64,000 nt of DNA from Lutimaribacter pacificus (GTDB lineage: Bacteria > Pseudomonadota > Alphaproteobacteria > Rhodobacterales > Rhodobacteraceae). The notes beneath the pieces were generated by a model. The model saw nothing but the letters and a program-made list of their open reading frames with translations, had not been told where the DNA came from and ran no database searches. This document shows, piece after piece, positions 20,253-29,785 of this stretch. The stretch is taken from assembly GCF_900142185.1 (NCBI RefSeq), contig NZ_FQZZ01000006.1, positions 216,520 to 280,519 on the forward strand, in the 5' to 3' direction. Positions within the stretch are counted from its first letter, which is position 1. The number at the start of each line of letters is the position of its first letter. The translations under genes and the position numbers were made by a program.

Positions 20253-20999
20253 ATGTTGAATGAAGATACCAAAACGGTTGCCCACGACTGTGGCGACTGC
20301 CCTATTCGCCATAGGGCTGTATGCGCACGGTGCGAAACCGACGAATTGGAACGGCTTGAGGAAATCAAGTACTACCGCAATTTCGAAGCCGGCCAGACGA
20401 TCATCTGGTCGGGCGACCGGATGGATTTCGTCGGTTCGGTCGTGTCGGGTATCGCCACGCTGACGCAGACGATGGAGGATGGCCGCACGCAGATGGTGGG
20501 CCTGTTGCTGCCCAGCGATTTCGTGGGCCGCCCGGGGCGCGACGGGTCGCCCTATGACGTGGTGGCCACGACCGACATGGTGATGTGCTGTTTCCGCAAG
20601 AGACCGTTCGAAGAGATGATGGTCGCCACCCCGCATATCGCGCACCGGCTGCTTGAGATGACGCTGGACGAACTGGATGCCGCGCGCGAATGGATGCTGG
20701 TGCTGGGCCGCAAGACCGCGCGCGAAAAGATCGCGTCTCTCCTGTCGATCATCGCGCGGCGCGACGCCACGCTGAACCTGCAACCGGCGCAGAACCGGCT
20801 GGTGTTCGACCTGCCCCTCACGCGTGAGGCGATGGCCGATTACCTGGGTCTGACGCTGGAAACCGTCAGCCGCCAGATTTCGGCGCTGAAACGCGACGGC
20901 GTGATCGAGCTTGAGGGCAAGCGCCACGTCACCGTCCCCGATTTCAGCCGCCTGCTGGACGAGGCGGGCGACGACACCGATGGCGGGCTGCTGGTCTGA
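20253..20999 (+). CDS. fnrL: Oxygen-sensing Crp/Fnr-family regulator FnrL
   Basis: A 248-residue regulator. Cysteines at 13, 16, 24 and 27 and a pair at 112-113 can supply the four ligands of an oxygen-labile [4Fe-4S] cluster. A cyclic-nucleotide-like beta domain (about 38-150) is followed by a dimer helix and a winged helix-turn-helix. The recognition helix contains E-T-V-S-R, the residues that give FNR its TTGAT specificity. The divergent hemN and nearby cbb3 genes are classic FnrL targets. The ATG at 20253 has no strong ribosome site. Confidence 0.93.
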   Translation: MLNEDTKTVAHDCGDCPIRHRAVCARCETDELERLEEIKYYRNFEAGQTIIWSGDRMDFVGSVVSGIATLTQTMEDGRTQMVGLLLPSDFVGRPGRDGSPYDVVATTDMVMCCFRKRPFEEMMVATPHIAHRLLEMTLDELDAAREWMLVLGRKTAREKIASLLSIIARRDATLNLQPAQNRLVFDLPLTREAMADYLGLTLETVSRQISALKRDGVIELEGKRHVTVPDFSRLLDEAGDDTDGGLLV

Positions 21000-21069
21000 C
21001 GCGCGCCTGCGCATTTGCGGATTTCGCCATAGTTGCTAAACACCTGCCAAACAGGTGAAGGCCCGGGAT

Positions 21070-22347
21070 ATGACGACCCCCCATGTATTGATCGCCGGCG
21101 GCGGCATTGCCGGCCTGTCCCTTGCGCTGACGCTGCACCAGGTCGGTGTGCGCTGCACGGTTTTCGACTCCGTGCCGGTGCTGCGCCCGCTGGGCGTGGG
21201 CATCAACCTGCAACCCAATGCCGTGCGCGAGCTTTACGATCTCGGAATCACCGGCGATGCGCTCGACCGTGTCGGCCTGCCCGCGCGCGAATGGGCGCTG
21301 GTCGGGCGCAACGGCAACGATATCTATGCCGAACCGCGCGGGCTGCTGGCGGGCTATAACTGGCCGCAATACGCGGTGCATCGCGGGCAGTTGCAGATGC
21401 TGCTGTATGACAAGGTGGTTCAGCGGCTGGGCGCCGATGCGGTGCGGCTGGGGCAGCGTGTCACCGGCTATGCGCAGGATGGCGATAGCGTGACCGCAAT
21501 GCTGGCTGACGCCGAAGGCCGGGAAAGCCGGACCACCGGCGCGCTGCTGATCGGGGCGGACGGGCTGCATTCGGCCATTCGCGCCCAGATGCATCCCGAC
21601 CAGCCGCCGATCCGGTGGGGCGGGGCGATCCTGTGGCGCGGCGTGACGCGGGCGAAACCCATCCGCACGGGATCGTCTTTCGTGGGGCTGGGCACGCACA
21701 AGCACCGGATGGTGATCTATCCGATCTCGCACCCCGATTCCGACGGCATGGCCACGATCAACTGGATCGCGGAACAGACCTTCGACAATTCCGCCGGCTG
21801 GGAAGGCGACTGGAACAAGAAGGTCTCGGTGCAGGATTTCGTGCATCATTTCGAGGGCTGGAATTTCGACTGGCTCGACGTGCCCGCGCTGATCCGTGGC
21901 GCGGACGAGGTCTATGAATACCCGATGATCGACCGTGACCCGGTGCCGACCTGGGTGGACGGGCGCGTGGCGCTGATGGGGGATGCGGCGCATGTGATGT
22001 ATCCCACCGGGTCGAACGGGGCGAGCCAGGCGATCATCGACGCCCGCGCGATCGGGGCGGAAATGCTGGCGCATGGCGTGACGGCGCAGGCGCTGGCCGC
22101 CTATGACGCGCGGCTGTGCCGGCCGGTGTCCGACCTGATCCTGCGCAACCGCGGGGCCGGGCCGTTCGGGATGCTGAACATCGTGGACGACCGCTGCGGC
22201 GGGGAGTTCGACGATATCGACGATGTCTTTCCTGCGGCCGAGCGCGCCGAATTCATGGCCGGTTACAAGACGGCGGCGGGCTTTGCCATCGAGGCGCTGA
22301 ACGCTGCGCCGCCGACAATCGCGCCGGGCGCGCGCGTGACATCCTGA
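21070..22347 (+). CDS. FAD-dependent aromatic-type monooxygenase
   Basis: A 425-residue flavoprotein. The dinucleotide-binding motif G-G-G-I-A-G-L-S is at about residues 9-16. The G-A-D-G-L-H-S motif is in the middle, and the second FAD motif L-M-G-D-A-A-H with Y-P-T-G-S-N-G-A lies near residue 300. This is the p-hydroxybenzoate-hydroxylase fold (group A hydroxylases). I use the ATG at 21070, with GAAGG upstream, rather than the GTG at 21055. Substrate unknown; the neighbours give no pathway hint. Confidence 0.83.
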   Translation: MTTPHVLIAGGGIAGLSLALTLHQVGVRCTVFDSVPVLRPLGVGINLQPNAVRELYDLGITGDALDRVGLPAREWALVGRNGNDIYAEPRGLLAGYNWPQYAVHRGQLQMLLYDKVVQRLGADAVRLGQRVTGYAQDGDSVTAMLADAEGRESRTTGALLIGADGLHSAIRAQMHPDQPPIRWGGAILWRGVTRAKPIRTGSSFVGLGTHKHRMVIYPISHPDSDGMATINWIAEQTFDNSAGWEGDWNKKVSVQDFVHHFEGWNFDWLDVPALIRGADEVYEYPMIDRDPVPTWVDGRVALMGDAAHVMYPTGSNGASQAIIDARAIGAEMLAHGVTAQALAAYDARLCRPVSDLILRNRGAGPFGMLNIVDDRCGGEFDDIDDVFPAAERAEFMAGYKTAAGFAIEALNAAPPTIAPGARVTS

Positions 22348-22404
22348 ATTGCACGGGCGGCCGGGTCGTGACACTCTCGGGGCTGCACAATAATGGAGCA
22401 TCGC

Positions 22405-22659
22405 ATGGGCGTGGAAAGCATACTGGCCATTCTGATCGTCGGGGCCATCGCCGGATGGCTTGCGGGCAAGATCATGCACGGCGGGGGCTTTGGCTTGCTG
22501 GGCAACATCGTCATGGGCATCGTCGGTGCCTTCGTCGCGGGGCTGATCCTGCCGGCGGTGGGGCTGAATATCGGCGGCGGTTTCATCGGGTCTGTGATTA
22601 ACGCCACCATCGGGGCCGTGATCGTTCTTTTCGTGATCCGCATGATCAAGCGGGCCTGA
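22405..22659 (+). CDS. GlsB/YeaQ/YmgE-family stress membrane protein
   Basis: An 84-residue, very hydrophobic, glycine-rich protein with three predicted membrane spans, matching the transglycosylase-associated (YeaQ/YmgE) family. The start at 22405 has GGAG seven bases upstream. Members are stress-induced, but their molecular role is not known. Confidence 0.85.
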   Translation: MGVESILAILIVGAIAGWLAGKIMHGGGFGLLGNIVMGIVGAFVAGLILPAVGLNIGGGFIGSVINATIGAVIVLFVIRMIKRA

Positions 22660-22738
22660 CGCCAGGACATTTGCCTGTTCAGAGCCCTGCTACGACCTTT
22701 GAGGCGCACCCGGCCGGAACAGCCATCCCGAACGACAA

Positions 22739-22767
22739 CGCCCCGCAGTTTCCTGCGGGGCGTTTCT
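22739..22767 (+). terminator. Intrinsic terminator CGCCCCGCAG-tttc-CTGCGGGGCG
   Basis: A perfect ten-base-pair stem with a four-base loop is followed by TTTCTT. It lies between the small stress gene and the convergent universal stress gene and could serve the rightward message. Confidence 0.85.
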
Positions 22768-22787
22768 TGCAAGCTCCTGGCGCCCGC

Positions 22788-23627
22788 TCAATGCGACATG
22801 AATACCGGCACCTCGGCCTGTTCCAGCATATAGCGTGTTGCGCCGCCCAGGATCGCCTCGCGGAAGCGCGACTTGCCATAGGCGCCCATCACGACCAGCT
22901 CGGCTTCGATATCCTTGGTGTGGCGCAGCAGCACGTCCGACACCCGCGGCATGGTCTTGGACAGCACGTCGATCTCGGCCTTGACGCCGTGGCGCGAGAT
23001 GTATTGCGACAACAGCCCGCCGGGGTCCGAGCGGTTCGGCCCGTGGGTCGGCGGGTCGATCACCACCACGTGCACCGACTCGGCGGCGCGCAGCATCGGC
23101 AGGGCGGCCCGCGCCGCGCTCAGCGCCTCGGCGCTTTCGTTCCAGGCCAGCACGATCTTTTTCGGCGCGGTCACCTCGGTCTTTTCGTCGGGAACGACCA
23201 GAACCGGCGTGCGCCCCTCGAACAGCGCCGCCTCAAGCACCGGCTCCAGTTCGACCCCGCGGCCATCGCCATAGGGGCGCGGCAGCACCACGAGGTCGGA
23301 AAACCGTGCCCGGGCTGCAACATGCCGGCCGATATCGGCCAGTTGCGCCACGCCGTTCTCGGTGCTCCAGCGCACGTCCCACGGGCTCAGAACCTCGCGG
23401 GCGCGGGCTTCGACGGCCTCGGCCTCTTCCTGCGCGCGGGTAATGCTTTCCTGCAGAATCATGGCGTTGGCACCGGCGTAGTAATAGCCGGTCTGGCTAC
23501 GGTCGACGCCCATGCACAACGCTTCGAGATGGGCATCGTTCATTTCGGCCAGCCTGGCCGCTTGCGACAGGACAGGGCCTGCCAAGGATTCGTCGGTAAG
23601 GACTGAAAACAACGACTTGTAGGCCAT
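22788..23627 (-). CDS. Universal stress protein (UspA family, tandem-length)
   Basis: A 279-residue UspA-family protein, about twice the length of a single domain. The C-terminal half has the nucleotide-binding G-A-Y-G-K-S-R-F-R-E and V-P-V-F elements; the N-terminal half is a more diverged Usp fold. Such proteins support survival under energy or oxygen limitation. It is divergent from ccoNOQP across a 223-base gap with two FNR boxes, the nearer of which fits activation of this gene. Confidence 0.88.
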   Translation of the reverse strand: MAYKSLFSVLTDESLAGPVLSQAARLAEMNDAHLEALCMGVDRSQTGYYYAGANAMILQESITRAQEEAEAVEARAREVLSPWDVRWSTENGVAQLADIGRHVAARARFSDLVVLPRPYGDGRGVELEPVLEAALFEGRTPVLVVPDEKTEVTAPKKIVLAWNESAEALSAARAALPMLRAAESVHVVVIDPPTHGPNRSDPGGLLSQYISRHGVKAEIDVLSKTMPRVSDVLLRHTKDIEAELVVMGAYGKSRFREAILGGATRYMLEQAEVPVFMSH

Positions 23628-23711
23628 ATCGGTCTCCTTCGATTGTGACAGGGCGCGGCAAACGCACCCTGCTTGCCTGGTTACCCTAACCTGCGGACAA
23701 CAACAGATTCC

Positions 23712-23725
23712 TTGATGCTGGTCAA
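23712..23725. promoter_or_regulatory. FNR/FnrL box 1 in the usp-ccoN gap
   Basis: TTGATGCTGGTCAA matches TTGAY-N4-RTCAA. Its centre is about 91 bases before the universal stress gene start. A start of transcription 41.5 bases downstream would leave a leader of about 50 bases for that gene. Confidence 0.85.
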
Positions 23726-23743
23726 AAAAACCGCAAGCCGCCT

Positions 23744-23757
23744 TTGATGCAGATCAA
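23744..23757. promoter_or_regulatory. FNR/FnrL box 2, upstream of ccoN
   Basis: TTGATGCAGATCAA is a perfect FNR box. Its centre is about 100 bases before the ccoN start, giving a leader near 59 bases if activation is from position -41.5. Confidence 0.92.
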
Positions 23758-23850
23758 GGCACGCGATGCCCGCGCGCCCCATTAAGCGGACAGTCTAAAC
23801 CTATCCGCGCAGCCTCACGAATCGCGCGGGGACAGACGAAGGGACGCAAA

Positions 23851-25455
23851 ATGGTTAACTACTTCAAGCTGATCGTGCTTGGCCTGATCGCGCTTTTCGC
23901 GCTGATCGCGGCCAATTACGCGCGCGATCTGGCATATCTCGTCAATGCGCTGACCGTGGCACTTGCCGCGGCCGGGCTGTTTCTGTGGACGCTGCGCCGC
24001 ACGGACGAGCCTGTGCCGAATGTCGATCTTTCGGGTGAATACATGGACGGCGTCGTGCGCGCCGGGGTCATCGCCACGGCGCTCTGGGGGGTCGTCGGGT
24101 TCCTCGTCGGTGTGACGATCGCCTTTCAGCTTGCCTTTCCGCAGCTCAATTTCGAATGGGCGCAGGGCTATCTGAATTTCGGCAAGTTGCGCCCCCTTCA
24201 CACTTCGGCAGTGATTTTCGCCTTTGGTGGCAACGCGCTGATCGCCACCTCGTTCTACGTCGTGCAGCGCACCAGCGCGGCGCGGCTGTGGGGCGGCAAC
24301 CTGGCGTGGTTCGTGTTCTGGGGTTTCCAGCTTTTCATCGTCCTGGCCGCAACCGGTTATATCCTCGGGGCAACGCAATCCAAGGAATACGCCGAGCCTG
24401 AATGGTATGTCGACTGGTGGCTGACCATCGTCTGGGTCTGTTACTTCCTGGTGTTCGTGGGCACCATCGTGAAACGGAAAGAGCCGCATATCTACGTCGC
24501 CAACTGGTTCTACCTCAGCTTCATCATCACCGTGGCGATGCTGCATATCGTCAACAACCTGTCGATCCCGGTGTCGATCTTCGGCTCGAAATCGGTGCAG
24601 GTCTTTGCCGGTGTGCAGGACGCCATGACGCAATGGTGGTATGGCCACAACGCTGTGGGCTTCTTCCTGACCGCGGGCTTCCTGGGGATGATGTACTACT
24701 TCGTCCCGAAACAGGCCGAACGGCCCGTCTTCAGCTATAAACTGTCGATCATCCACTTCTGGGCGCTGATCTTCATCTACATCTGGGCCGGTCCGCACCA
24801 CCTGCACTATACCGCGCTGCCCGACTGGGCCTCGACGCTGGGCATGGTGTTCTCGATCGTGCTGTGGATGCCGTCCTGGGGTGGCATGATCAACGGCCTG
24901 ATGACGCTGTCGGGCGCGTGGGACAAGCTGCGCACCGATCCGATCATCCGCATGATGGTGATCTCGGTCGGCTTCTACGGCATGTCGACCTTCGAAGGGC
25001 CGATGATGTCGATCCGCGCGGTGAACTCGCTGTCGCACTATACCGACTGGACGATCGGCCACGTGCATTCCGGCGCGCTGGGCTGGAACGGCATGATCAC
25101 CTTCGGCGCGCTCTACTTCCTCGTGCCGCGCCTGTGGAACCGCGAGCGGCTCTATAGCCTCAGCCTGGTGTCCTGGCACTTCTGGCTCGCCACCATCGGC
25201 ATCATCCTCTACGCCGCCTCAATGTGGGTGACCGGCATCATGGAGGGCCTGATGTGGCGTGAAGTGGATGCAAACGGCTTCCTCGTGAACTCGTTCGCCG
25301 ACACCGTGGCCGCCAAGTTCCCGATGTATGTGGTGCGTGGCCTGGGTGGGGTGCTCTACCTCATCGGTGGCGTCATCATGTGCTACAACCTCTGGATGAC
25401 CGTCAAGCGTTCGCCGGCTGTGGAAGCCACGAACCAGATGGTCCCGGCTGAATAA
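23851..25455 (+). CDS. ccoN: Cytochrome cbb3 oxidase subunit I
   Basis: A 534-residue haem-copper oxidase subunit with about twelve to fourteen membrane spans and the haem b / b3-CuB histidines, for example in W-Y-G-H-N-A-V-G and [10 protein letters not shown]. It is the catalytic subunit of the high-affinity oxidase used at low oxygen. It heads ccoNOQP behind two FNR boxes, as in other Rhodobacteraceae. Length is normal for the family. Confidence 0.97.
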   Translation: MVNYFKLIVLGLIALFALIAANYARDLAYLVNALTVALAAAGLFLWTLRRTDEPVPNVDLSGEYMDGVVRAGVIATALWGVVGFLVGVTIAFQLAFPQLNFEWAQGYLNFGKLRPLHTSAVIFAFGGNALIATSFYVVQRTSAARLWGGNLAWFVFWGFQLFIVLAATGYILGATQSKEYAEPEWYVDWWLTIVWVCYFLVFVGTIVKRKEPHIYVANWFYLSFIITVAMLHIVNNLSIPVSIFGSKSVQVFAGVQDAMTQWWYGHNAVGFFLTAGFLGMMYYFVPKQAERPVFSYKLSIIHFWALIFIYIWAGPHHLHYTALPDWASTLGMVFSIVLWMPSWGGMINGLMTLSGAWDKLRTDPIIRMMVISVGFYGMSTFEGPMMSIRAVNSLSHYTDWTIGHVHSGALGWNGMITFGALYFLVPRLWNRERLYSLSLVSWHFWLATIGIILYAASMWVTGIMEGLMWREVDANGFLVNSFADTVAAKFPMYVVRGLGGVLYLIGGVIMCYNLWMTVKRSPAVEATNQMVPAE

Positions 25456-25469
25456 GGAGGGCCGGAGAG

Positions 25470-26198
25470 ATGGCAATTCTCGATAAACACACGATCCTTG
25501 AGAAGAACATCACGCTTCTTTCGATCTTCGCCTTCCTTGTGGTCACCATCGGCGGCATCGTGCAGATCGCCCCGCTGTTCTGGCTGGAAAACACGATCGA
25601 GGATGTAGAGGGCATGCGCCCCTACACCCCGCTCGAACTGGCCGGGCGCGATATCTACGTCCGCGAGGGCTGCTATGTCTGCCACAGCCAGATGGTGCGC
25701 CCGATGCGGGACGAGGTGGAACGCTACGGCCATTACAGCCTTGCGGCCGAATCGCAGTACGACCATCCGTTCCAGTGGGGCTCCAAGCGGACCGGGCCCG
25801 ACCTTGCGCGCCTCGGCGGTCGCTATTCGGACGAATGGCATGTCGACCACCTGCGCGACCCGCAATCGGTGGTGCCGGAATCGGTGATGCCGAAATACGG
25901 CTTCCTCGAAAACCGCATGATCGACGGCCGGTATATCGCGGACGTGATGTCCACCCACGCGCTGCTTGGCGTTCCCTACTCGGACGAGATGCTGGAAAAC
26001 GGCGCCGGGGACTTTGCTGCGCAGGCCGACCCGGACAGCGACTATGACGGTCTGCTTGAGCGCTATGGTGAAAGTGTGAACGTGCGCAATTTCGACGGCC
26101 AGCCCGGAATCTCCGAGGCCGACGCGCTGATCGCATACCTGCAAATGCTGGGCACGCTGGTCGATTTCTCGACCTTCACGCCCGACGAAAGCCGGTAA
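25470..26198 (+). CDS. ccoO: Cytochrome cbb3 oxidase mono-haem subunit II
   Basis: A 242-residue membrane-anchored cytochrome c. One membrane span (about 15-38) is followed by a periplasmic domain with C-Y-V-C-H at residues 68-72 and M-R-P-M downstream. It relays electrons between CcoP and CcoN. An AGGAGGGCC-like ribosome site precedes the start. Confidence 0.96.
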   Translation: MAILDKHTILEKNITLLSIFAFLVVTIGGIVQIAPLFWLENTIEDVEGMRPYTPLELAGRDIYVREGCYVCHSQMVRPMRDEVERYGHYSLAAESQYDHPFQWGSKRTGPDLARLGGRYSDEWHVDHLRDPQSVVPESVMPKYGFLENRMIDGRYIADVMSTHALLGVPYSDEMLENGAGDFAAQADPDSDYDGLLERYGESVNVRNFDGQPGISEADALIAYLQMLGTLVDFSTFTPDESR

Positions 26199-26209
26199 GG
26201 GAGGGGACG

Positions 26210-26401
26210 ATGGACACATATTCCCTTCTCCGCGAGATCGCTGACAGCTGGGTTCTGCTTGCGATGTTCGCCTTCTTCGTAGGGGTGGTGATCTTTGCCT
26301 TCCGCCCCGGCGCGACGAAGGTCTACGACGACGTGGCAGACATCCCGTTCCGGCACGAAGACAAACCCGCCCCGCAAGGCGGCCGGCCCGAGGAGGCTTG
26401 A
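26210..26401 (+). CDS. ccoQ: Cytochrome cbb3 oxidase subunit IV
   Basis: A 63-residue protein with one membrane span (about residues 12-32), then the F-R-P-G segment and a polar tail, as usual for CcoQ. It helps stabilise the complex and in Rhodobacter has been linked to oxygen signalling. It lies between ccoO and ccoP with gaps of 11 and 3 bases. Confidence 0.93.
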   Translation: MDTYSLLREIADSWVLLAMFAFFVGVVIFAFRPGATKVYDDVADIPFRHEDKPAPQGGRPEEA

Positions 26402-26404
26402 TCC

Positions 26405-27289
26405 ATGGCACAACAACCCAAGAAAAAGCAGGATGTCGAAACCACGGGCCATGAGTGGGACGGCATCGAGGAATACAACAACCCCCTCCCGCGCTGGTGG
26501 CTCTGGATCTTCTACGCCACGATCGTCTGGGCCATCTGGTATACCATCGCCTATCCGGCATGGCCGGGTATCAGGTCGGCGACGACCGGGTATCTCGGGT
26601 TCTCGACCCGTGCCCAGGTGGCCGAGAATATCGCCGAGTTCGAAGCGCGGCTTGAGCCGATGAACGCCAGGCTGGCAGCCGCCGACCTGAACGGGATTCG
26701 CGGAGATTCCGAGCTGGAGGGCTACGCCGTTTCGGCCGGGGCCGCCGTCTACAAGACGTGGTGCGCACAATGCCACGGGTCGGGTGCGGCTGGCGCCAAG
26801 GGCTATCCCAACCTGCAGGACGACGCCTGGCTCTGGGGCGGCACGATGGAGGATATCCATTACACCGTCAGCCACGGCATCCGCAACGAGGACGATCCCG
26901 ACGCGCGCTATTCCGAAATGCCCGCCTTCGGCCGCGATGAGCTGCTGACCGGGGAAGAGGTCGAGCAGGTCGTGAATTACGTCATGTCGCTGTCGCCGGT
27001 GAACCCCCCGGTCGACGCCTCGCTGGTCGAAGCCGGCGCCGAGGTGTTCGAGATCAACTGCGCCTCCTGCCACCTGGAAGACGGCACCGGCGACCGGTTC
27101 CAGGGCGCACCGAACCTGACCGACGCCATCTGGCTTTATGGCGGGGATTACGATGCCATTCGTGAAACGGTCTGGAACGCACGTTTCGGCGTGATGCCCC
27201 CGATGGGCGGCGCCGACCTGAGCGAGGCCGAAATTCGCGCCGTGGCCACCTATGTTCACCAGCTGGGTGGCGGCGAGGCCCCTGAATAA
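26405..27289 (+). CDS. ccoP: Cytochrome cbb3 oxidase di-haem subunit III
   Basis: A 294-residue membrane-anchored protein with two cytochrome c domains: C-A-Q-C-H at 120-124 and C-A-S-C-H at 219-223. The N-terminal region has the E-Y-N-N-P-L-P-R-W-W block and one membrane span, typical of CcoP. It accepts electrons from cytochrome c, possibly from the CycM-like protein encoded at 11461. Confidence 0.97.
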   Translation: MAQQPKKKQDVETTGHEWDGIEEYNNPLPRWWLWIFYATIVWAIWYTIAYPAWPGIRSATTGYLGFSTRAQVAENIAEFEARLEPMNARLAAADLNGIRGDSELEGYAVSAGAAVYKTWCAQCHGSGAAGAKGYPNLQDDAWLWGGTMEDIHYTVSHGIRNEDDPDARYSEMPAFGRDELLTGEEVEQVVNYVMSLSPVNPPVDASLVEAGAEVFEINCASCHLEDGTGDRFQGAPNLTDAIWLYGGDYDAIRETVWNARFGVMPPMGGADLSEAEIRAVATYVHQLGGGEAPE

Positions 27290-27294
27290 GAATA

Positions 27295-27316
27295 CCCGCG
27301 GGCGCAAGCCCGCGGG
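27295..27316 (+). terminator. Hairpin after ccoP
   Basis: A nine-base-pair stem CCCGCGGGC / GCCCGCGGG with a GCAA loop begins five bases after the ccoP stop. The T-run is short, so strength is uncertain. Confidence 0.65.
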
Positions 27317-27653
27317 TTCGGCACCGGCCCTTCCGTCCTGTTCGCGCGTTTCCTGGAAGGCCGGTGCCACCTTTTTCCCCGGTGGCGGTTGATGGCGTCA
27401 AGCCTTAACCGCCGCCGGTTTCGTTTTTTCCGATACACGCCTGTTTCCGCCGGCCGGGGCATCCCGGGCGGGAATGTTGCGCGAAAACGCCCTTCGGTGT
27501 AGCCTGGTCTGCGGGGAAGAGCATCCCGGCGTAACCGGTGATCTTTCAGCGTGCATGGTCGATTCTCCGATGCGCGCCGCGAGTTTTTAAAGGAATTTTT
27601 GCTCGACACTTTTCGACCCGGGGCCCGTCCGGCCCGGGCTTCGGGGTGATCGG
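27317..27653. other. Intergenic stretch with no gene seen
   Basis: About 337 bases between the ccoP hairpin and the PagL-like gene. Open frames here look like shadows and I found no tRNA, FNR box or clear promoter. A GGGGTGATCGG ribosome-site-like stretch directly before 27654 serves the next gene. Confidence 0.5.
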
Positions 27654-28160
27654 ATGTTTGCAGGATTTCTGTTTTCCAGTCTGCTTTTTCTGTCCACCAT
27701 CCAGGCCGTCACGGCGGGCGAGATTGTTATTGGCATGGGTGCCGACGACATTCTCGATTCGAACCGGGACCATGCCAACGGCGCTTTCGCCGGGCTGGTC
27801 GAGCTTCACCTGGAGCCGTTCGCCCGTGTTGCGGGGTTCGATCTGGCGCCGATGGCAACGCTCCAGTTCGACAATCACGGCGATTACTATGCCGGTATCG
27901 GCTTTTACGTGTTTCGCAGGCTTGGCCGCGCGCGGCGCTGGATGATCGAAGCCAGCCTGGCGGGCGGCATCCTGCGCGAGAGAAGCACGCGGTTCGACAT
28001 CGACGACGATTTCCGCTTTCGCAGCTCGATCGGTTTCGGCTTCGACATCTCGCCACGTGCTCGGATGAGCCTGACGCTCGATCACATCCTCGACGAGTCG
28101 TTGCGAAACCAGGACCCGGGCAGCGAGACGATATTCATCCGATACACGCGGAAATACTGA
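27654..28160 (+). CDS. PagL-like outer membrane barrel protein, catalytic Ser replaced
   Basis: A 168-residue protein with a signal peptide (about residues 1-21, ending T-A-G) and alternating beta strands ending in an aromatic residue (Y168), the mark of an outer-membrane barrel. The last strands resemble lipid A 3-O-deacylase PagL: a His at 144 and, 14 residues on, a Glu at 158 after D-P-G-S, matching the spacing of PagL His126 and Glu140. The catalytic Ser expected at His+2 is Leu146. The enzyme may be inactive or the family call may be wrong. It sits between ccoNOQP and ccoGHIS. Confidence 0.6.
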   Translation: MFAGFLFSSLLFLSTIQAVTAGEIVIGMGADDILDSNRDHANGAFAGLVELHLEPFARVAGFDLAPMATLQFDNHGDYYAGIGFYVFRRLGRARRWMIEASLAGGILRERSTRFDIDDDFRFRSSIGFGFDISPRARMSLTLDHILDESLRNQDPGSETIFIRYTRKY

Positions 28161-28275
28161 TTTCCCGCGATTTTCCCGGCCCGCCACGGGGCATCGGGAC
28201 ACCGCCACCGGCCAGCCACGATATGCCGCACTGACTCCGCCCGCCTGCGTAAATAGATGTGTTTCAGACTCAAAA

Positions 28276-28289
28276 TTGACACAGGTCAA
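28276..28289. promoter_or_regulatory. FNR/FnrL box upstream of ccoG
   Basis: TTGACACAGGTCAA matches the FNR consensus. Its centre is about 70 bases before the GTG start at 28352. A transcription start 41.5 bases downstream falls near 28324, which rules against in-frame ATGs at 28289 and 28322. Confidence 0.85.
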
Positions 28290-28351
28290 TGAGCCTGCCG
28301 CCCCCGGTTGACACAAGGGGCATGACGCAATCCTTACGACGGAGTGATTCC

Positions 28352-29785
28352 GTGTCCGACACGCAGCCCGACGCCCCCGGCCTCTATGCCGCGCGGGAAC
28401 CGATCTTTCCCAAGCGGGTCAGCGGCAAGTTCCGCAATCTCAAATGGATCATCATGGCGATCACGCTGGGTATCTACTACCTGACGCCATGGATTCGCTG
28501 GGACCGGGGCCCGAACCTGCCTGACCAGGCGGTCCTGATCGACCTTGCGAACCGCCGCTTCTTCTTCTTCTGGATCGAGATCTGGCCGCATGAGTTCTAC
28601 TTCATCGCCGGCCTGCTGGTGATGGCGGGGCTGGGTCTGTTCCTGTTCACCTCGGCCATGGGCCGGGTCTGGTGCGGCTATACCTGCCCGCAAACCGTCT
28701 GGACCGACCTCTTCATCCTTGTCGAACGCTGGATCGAGGGCGACCGCAACGCCCGCCTGCGCCTGCACCGGCAAAAGAAATGGGATGTCCGCAAGGTGCG
28801 GCTGCGTCTGACGAAATGGATCGCCTGGCTGCTGATCGCGCTGGCCACCGGCGGGGCCTGGGTGTTCTATTTCACCGACGCGCCCGGTTTGCTGGTCGAT
28901 CTGGTGACGGGCAACGCCCATCCGGTCGCCTATACCACGATCCTGATCCTGACCGGGACGACCTTTGCCTTCGGCGGTTTCGCGCGCGAACAGATCTGCA
29001 TCTACGCCTGCCCCTGGCCGCGCATCCAGGCCGCCATGATGGACGAGGATACGCTCACCGTCGCCTACCGCTCCTGGCGGGGTGAGCCGCGCGGCAAGCA
29101 CCGCAAGGCCGAGGGCGCCGAGGAGCTGGGCGATTGCATCGACTGCATGGCCTGCGTCAACGTCTGCCCGGTGGGCATCGACATCCGCGATGGCCAGCAG
29201 CTTGAATGCATCACCTGCGCGCTGTGCATCGACGCCTGCGACGACATCATGGAAAAGGTCGGCAAGCCGCGCGGCCTGATCGACTACATGGCGCTGACCG
29301 ACGAGGTCGCGGAACGTGCGGGCAACCCGCCAAGGTCGGTGTGGAAACACATCTTCCGCCCGCGCACCGTCCTTTACACCGCGCTCTGGTCGCTGGTGGG
29401 TGTGGGGCTTGTCGTGGCCCTGTTCATCCGCTCCGATATCAGCGTCACGGTGGCGCCGGTGCGCAACCCGACATTCGTCACCCTGTCCGACGGCACGATC
29501 CGCAACACCTATGACGTGCGCCTGCGCAACCAGCATGGCGAGGAACGCCCGTTCGAGATCACGATCGCCGGCCACCCGGACCTGAGCGTGCAGCTCGAAG
29601 GCACGGATGACGGCCGGGTCATGGTGCCGGCGGATACCACGCAGTTGCAGCGCGTCTACGTGCTGGCGCCGCCGAATTCCGAGCCCGCGGAAAGCGAACG
29701 CTGGGATATCCGCATGTGGGTCGAAGACACCTCGAACGGCGACCGCGTCTACAAGGACACGATCTTCAACGGGAGGGCAAACTGA
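28352..29785 (+). CDS. ccoG: Cytochrome cbb3 oxidase accessory ferredoxin-like protein CcoG
   Basis: A 477-residue membrane iron-sulfur protein (FixG/RdxA). It has about five membrane spans, a C-G-Y-T-C-P motif, and two 4Fe-4S motifs between about residues 260 and 305 (C-I-D-C-M-A-C-x3-C-P and C-I-T-C-A-L-C-x3-C). A C-terminal FixG Ig-like domain follows. It is linked to copper reduction during cbb3 assembly. I choose GTG at 28352 because GGAG lies seven bases upstream and the FNR box covers the longer frame. Confidence 0.93.
   Translation: MSDTQPDAPGLYAAREPIFPKRVSGKFRNLKWIIMAITLGIYYLTPWIRWDRGPNLPDQAVLIDLANRRFFFFWIEIWPHEFYFIAGLLVMAGLGLFLFTSAMGRVWCGYTCPQTVWTDLFILVERWIEGDRNARLRLHRQKKWDVRKVRLRLTKWIAWLLIALATGGAWVFYFTDAPGLLVDLVTGNAHPVAYTTILILTGTTFAFGGFAREQICIYACPWPRIQAAMMDEDTLTVAYRSWRGEPRGKHRKAEGAEELGDCIDCMACVNVCPVGIDIRDGQQLECITCALCIDACDDIMEKVGKPRGLIDYMALTDEVAERAGNPPRSVWKHIFRPRTVLYTALWSLVGVGLVVALFIRSDISVTVAPVRNPTFVTLSDGTIRNTYDVRLRNQHGEERPFEITIAGHPDLSVQLEGTDDGRVMVPADTTQLQRVYVLAPPNSEPAESERWDIRMWVEDTSNGDRVYKDTIFNGRAN

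Noticed and set aside
28308..28318. TTGACACAAGG as a second FNR half-site before ccoG
   Set aside because: There is no matching right half at the required spacing.
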